Assembly (NCBI RefSeq): GCF_000350225.1
Contig: NW_005179025.1
Location: forward strand, 7,764 to 71,763
Source of the DNA: Chondrus crispus
Lineage: Eukaryota > Rhodophyta > Florideophyceae > Gigartinales > Gigartinaceae
Direction: 5' to 3'
Length of the DNA: 64,000 nucleotides
Below are positions 62,963 to 64,000 of this stretch, piece after piece. The translations under genes and the position numbers were made by a program. The notes beneath the pieces were generated by a model. It was given only the letters and a program-made list of their open reading frames with translations. It did no database searches and was not told where the DNA came from. Numbering within the stretch: position 1 is the first letter of the stretch; the number at the start of each line of letters is the position of its first letter.

Positions 62963-64000
62963 ACTTGGCCGTTTTGCGCATTAACCAGCAGAAACCAGAA
63001 GAAAACTAAACTGACGAGCGCTTGAGGTATGTGGAGAGAGTGTCGCTTCTCGGGAAGAGATGGAAAATGCGAGCCGAAAGTCAAGGGTTGGTAGTACATC
63101 CGAAACTGTGGCCTTATGACCTCGCGGGACCTCGCGGAGGTCCATTTCTAACATAGCTAGTGTCAGCTCGGCATGGCCCAAAATTTATCATGACAGCCAA
63201 AATGTCAGATAAACCCCGGGTGGTCACTGACTGTACATTGCCCCTACGTATGTAGTGCCCATTGCGGATTATCAATTCATATGTGTCCTTGCACTTACTA
63301 TACGGAACGGTCGTCTAATCCGCACACTTAAAGGATAGTGCTCCGCAATAAACAATGGTGGGAGGGGGAGCATCCACCCGGCTTGTGCCGCATCTTTTGC
63401 TTGGGCTTGGAGAGGTCAACTCTCCTCACGACTGCTCTATTATAGGCCCTCGATAGCCCCATCCCGTGGATATATCCAATCACGCCTCGAGGGCCCATCC
63501 GACAACAGTACAGTTGTCCAAGCACATTCAAAGCTCCCAAGCCACTCCGTTTTATTTTTTGCAATTGTTTTTAGGGTTTTCGCCCCCGATTTTTCCAAAT
63601 CGAAGGCAAAAAAGCCCAATTGAGGCTCGAAATGTGTGTTTAAAGAGATACAAGTAATGCGGAGATTTTTGGCCACAGATATACTCCACTGGGTCACTTC
63701 TGCCAAGATCAGTATGTGCCTCTGCCTTACGCTGCTGGCATCCGCCACCGCCACTGCCAATCTTGTGGAGATCTCGCCCGCGCATGCCGGCGCATGCCGC
63801 AGTCGTTGTCCACCTACTACACGTGTAAGCCTGAAATCTACCGTATGCGTTAGGATATGTCTATGACAGACACACAGTGTTTTCAGGCACATCCCAACTA
63901 ATATCCCTCCCTCCCCCCCCCCCCCAAGATATTTCCCCTCTTCCGCAACATGTCACCTTTCTCCTCACTTCCCTACTAGCTTTCCCCCACACCTCCTTTC
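62963..64000. other. Terminal region, no supported gene
   Basis: May include 5' exons or the promoter of the interrupted gene. A short frame at 63099-62842 has a hydrophobic stretch (ALVSLVFFWFLLVNA) but ends in a stop before the donor site. There is a C-run near 63917-63926. Confidence 0.45.

Noticed and set aside
62842..63099. 85-aa frame with a hydrophobic stretch as signal peptide of the interrupted gene
   Set aside because: Its frame hits a stop just before the strong CAG/GTAAGA donor, whereas the neighbouring frame joins exon 2 in phase. A secretory start is therefore not supported.
1..64000. CRISPR arrays, bacterial operons, tRNA or rRNA genes
   Set aside because: No spaced direct repeats, no ribosomal sequence recognised, and introns and LTR elements show this is eukaryotic nuclear DNA. 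A tRNA scan could not be run.

Overview
This window is nuclear DNA of a photosynthetic eukaryote. The gene set has two probable plastid proteins (a PAP/fibrillin and a DUF1995 protein), mitochondrial proteins (COX6A and an SLC25 oxoglutarate/malate-type carrier), a PIP kinase, and cell-wall glycosidases of families GH35 and GH6. Genes are compact and GC-rich. They have no introns or one to two short GT..AG introns (about 80-180 nt), and islands of genes are separated by nested transposons. This fits a florideophyte red alga, Chondrus-like in style. That placement is inference from content only.

Layout. 1-12.5 kb is a gene island: PIP kinase (cut by the window edge), GH35 beta-galactosidase, COX6A, a GNAT-like plastid protein, a DUF1995 protein, a RING-H2 membrane protein and an acyltransferase. 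12.7-25.9 kb is three mobile elements in a row. The first is a DDE transposase-YqaJ nuclease transposon (element 1). The second is a Ty1/copia element with 118-bp LTRs, itself hit by two solo LTRs. The third is a pogo/Tigger-like transposon with poly-G ends. 26.2-31.1 kb holds the carrier, the fibrillin and a three-exon MIF homologue. 31.5-37.9 kb is a transposon nest: a MITE is split by a second DDE-YqaJ element (element 2) and, directly abutting it, an internally deleted relative (element 3); element 2 itself carries another MITE. 38.4-46.2 kb has an MFS transporter, a FluG/NodGS-type amidohydrolase and a GH6 cellulase. 46.6-48.3 kb is three different MITEs almost end to end. 50.2-61.5 kb is a 5'-truncated, decayed chromodomain Ty3/gypsy element. 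It carries an extra 4.6 kb between pol and its 3' LTR with a long antisense reading frame. That 3' LTR interrupts a multi-exon gene of unknown function (61.5-63.0 kb).

The most unusual system is the DDE-YqaJ family. One long protein has an RGG-rich N terminus, an RNase H-like DDE core, a YqaJ (lambda-exonuclease-like, PD-(D/E)XK) domain and a C-terminal Cys/His cross-brace finger like that of piggyBac. Its elements have TCCCTA termini, TA target duplications, and a long palindrome near each end that is different in each family. An unrelated MITE family shares the TA duplication and the terminal-palindrome layout. The second notable item is the antisense ORF in the gypsy element, bounded by two copies of the polypurine tract.
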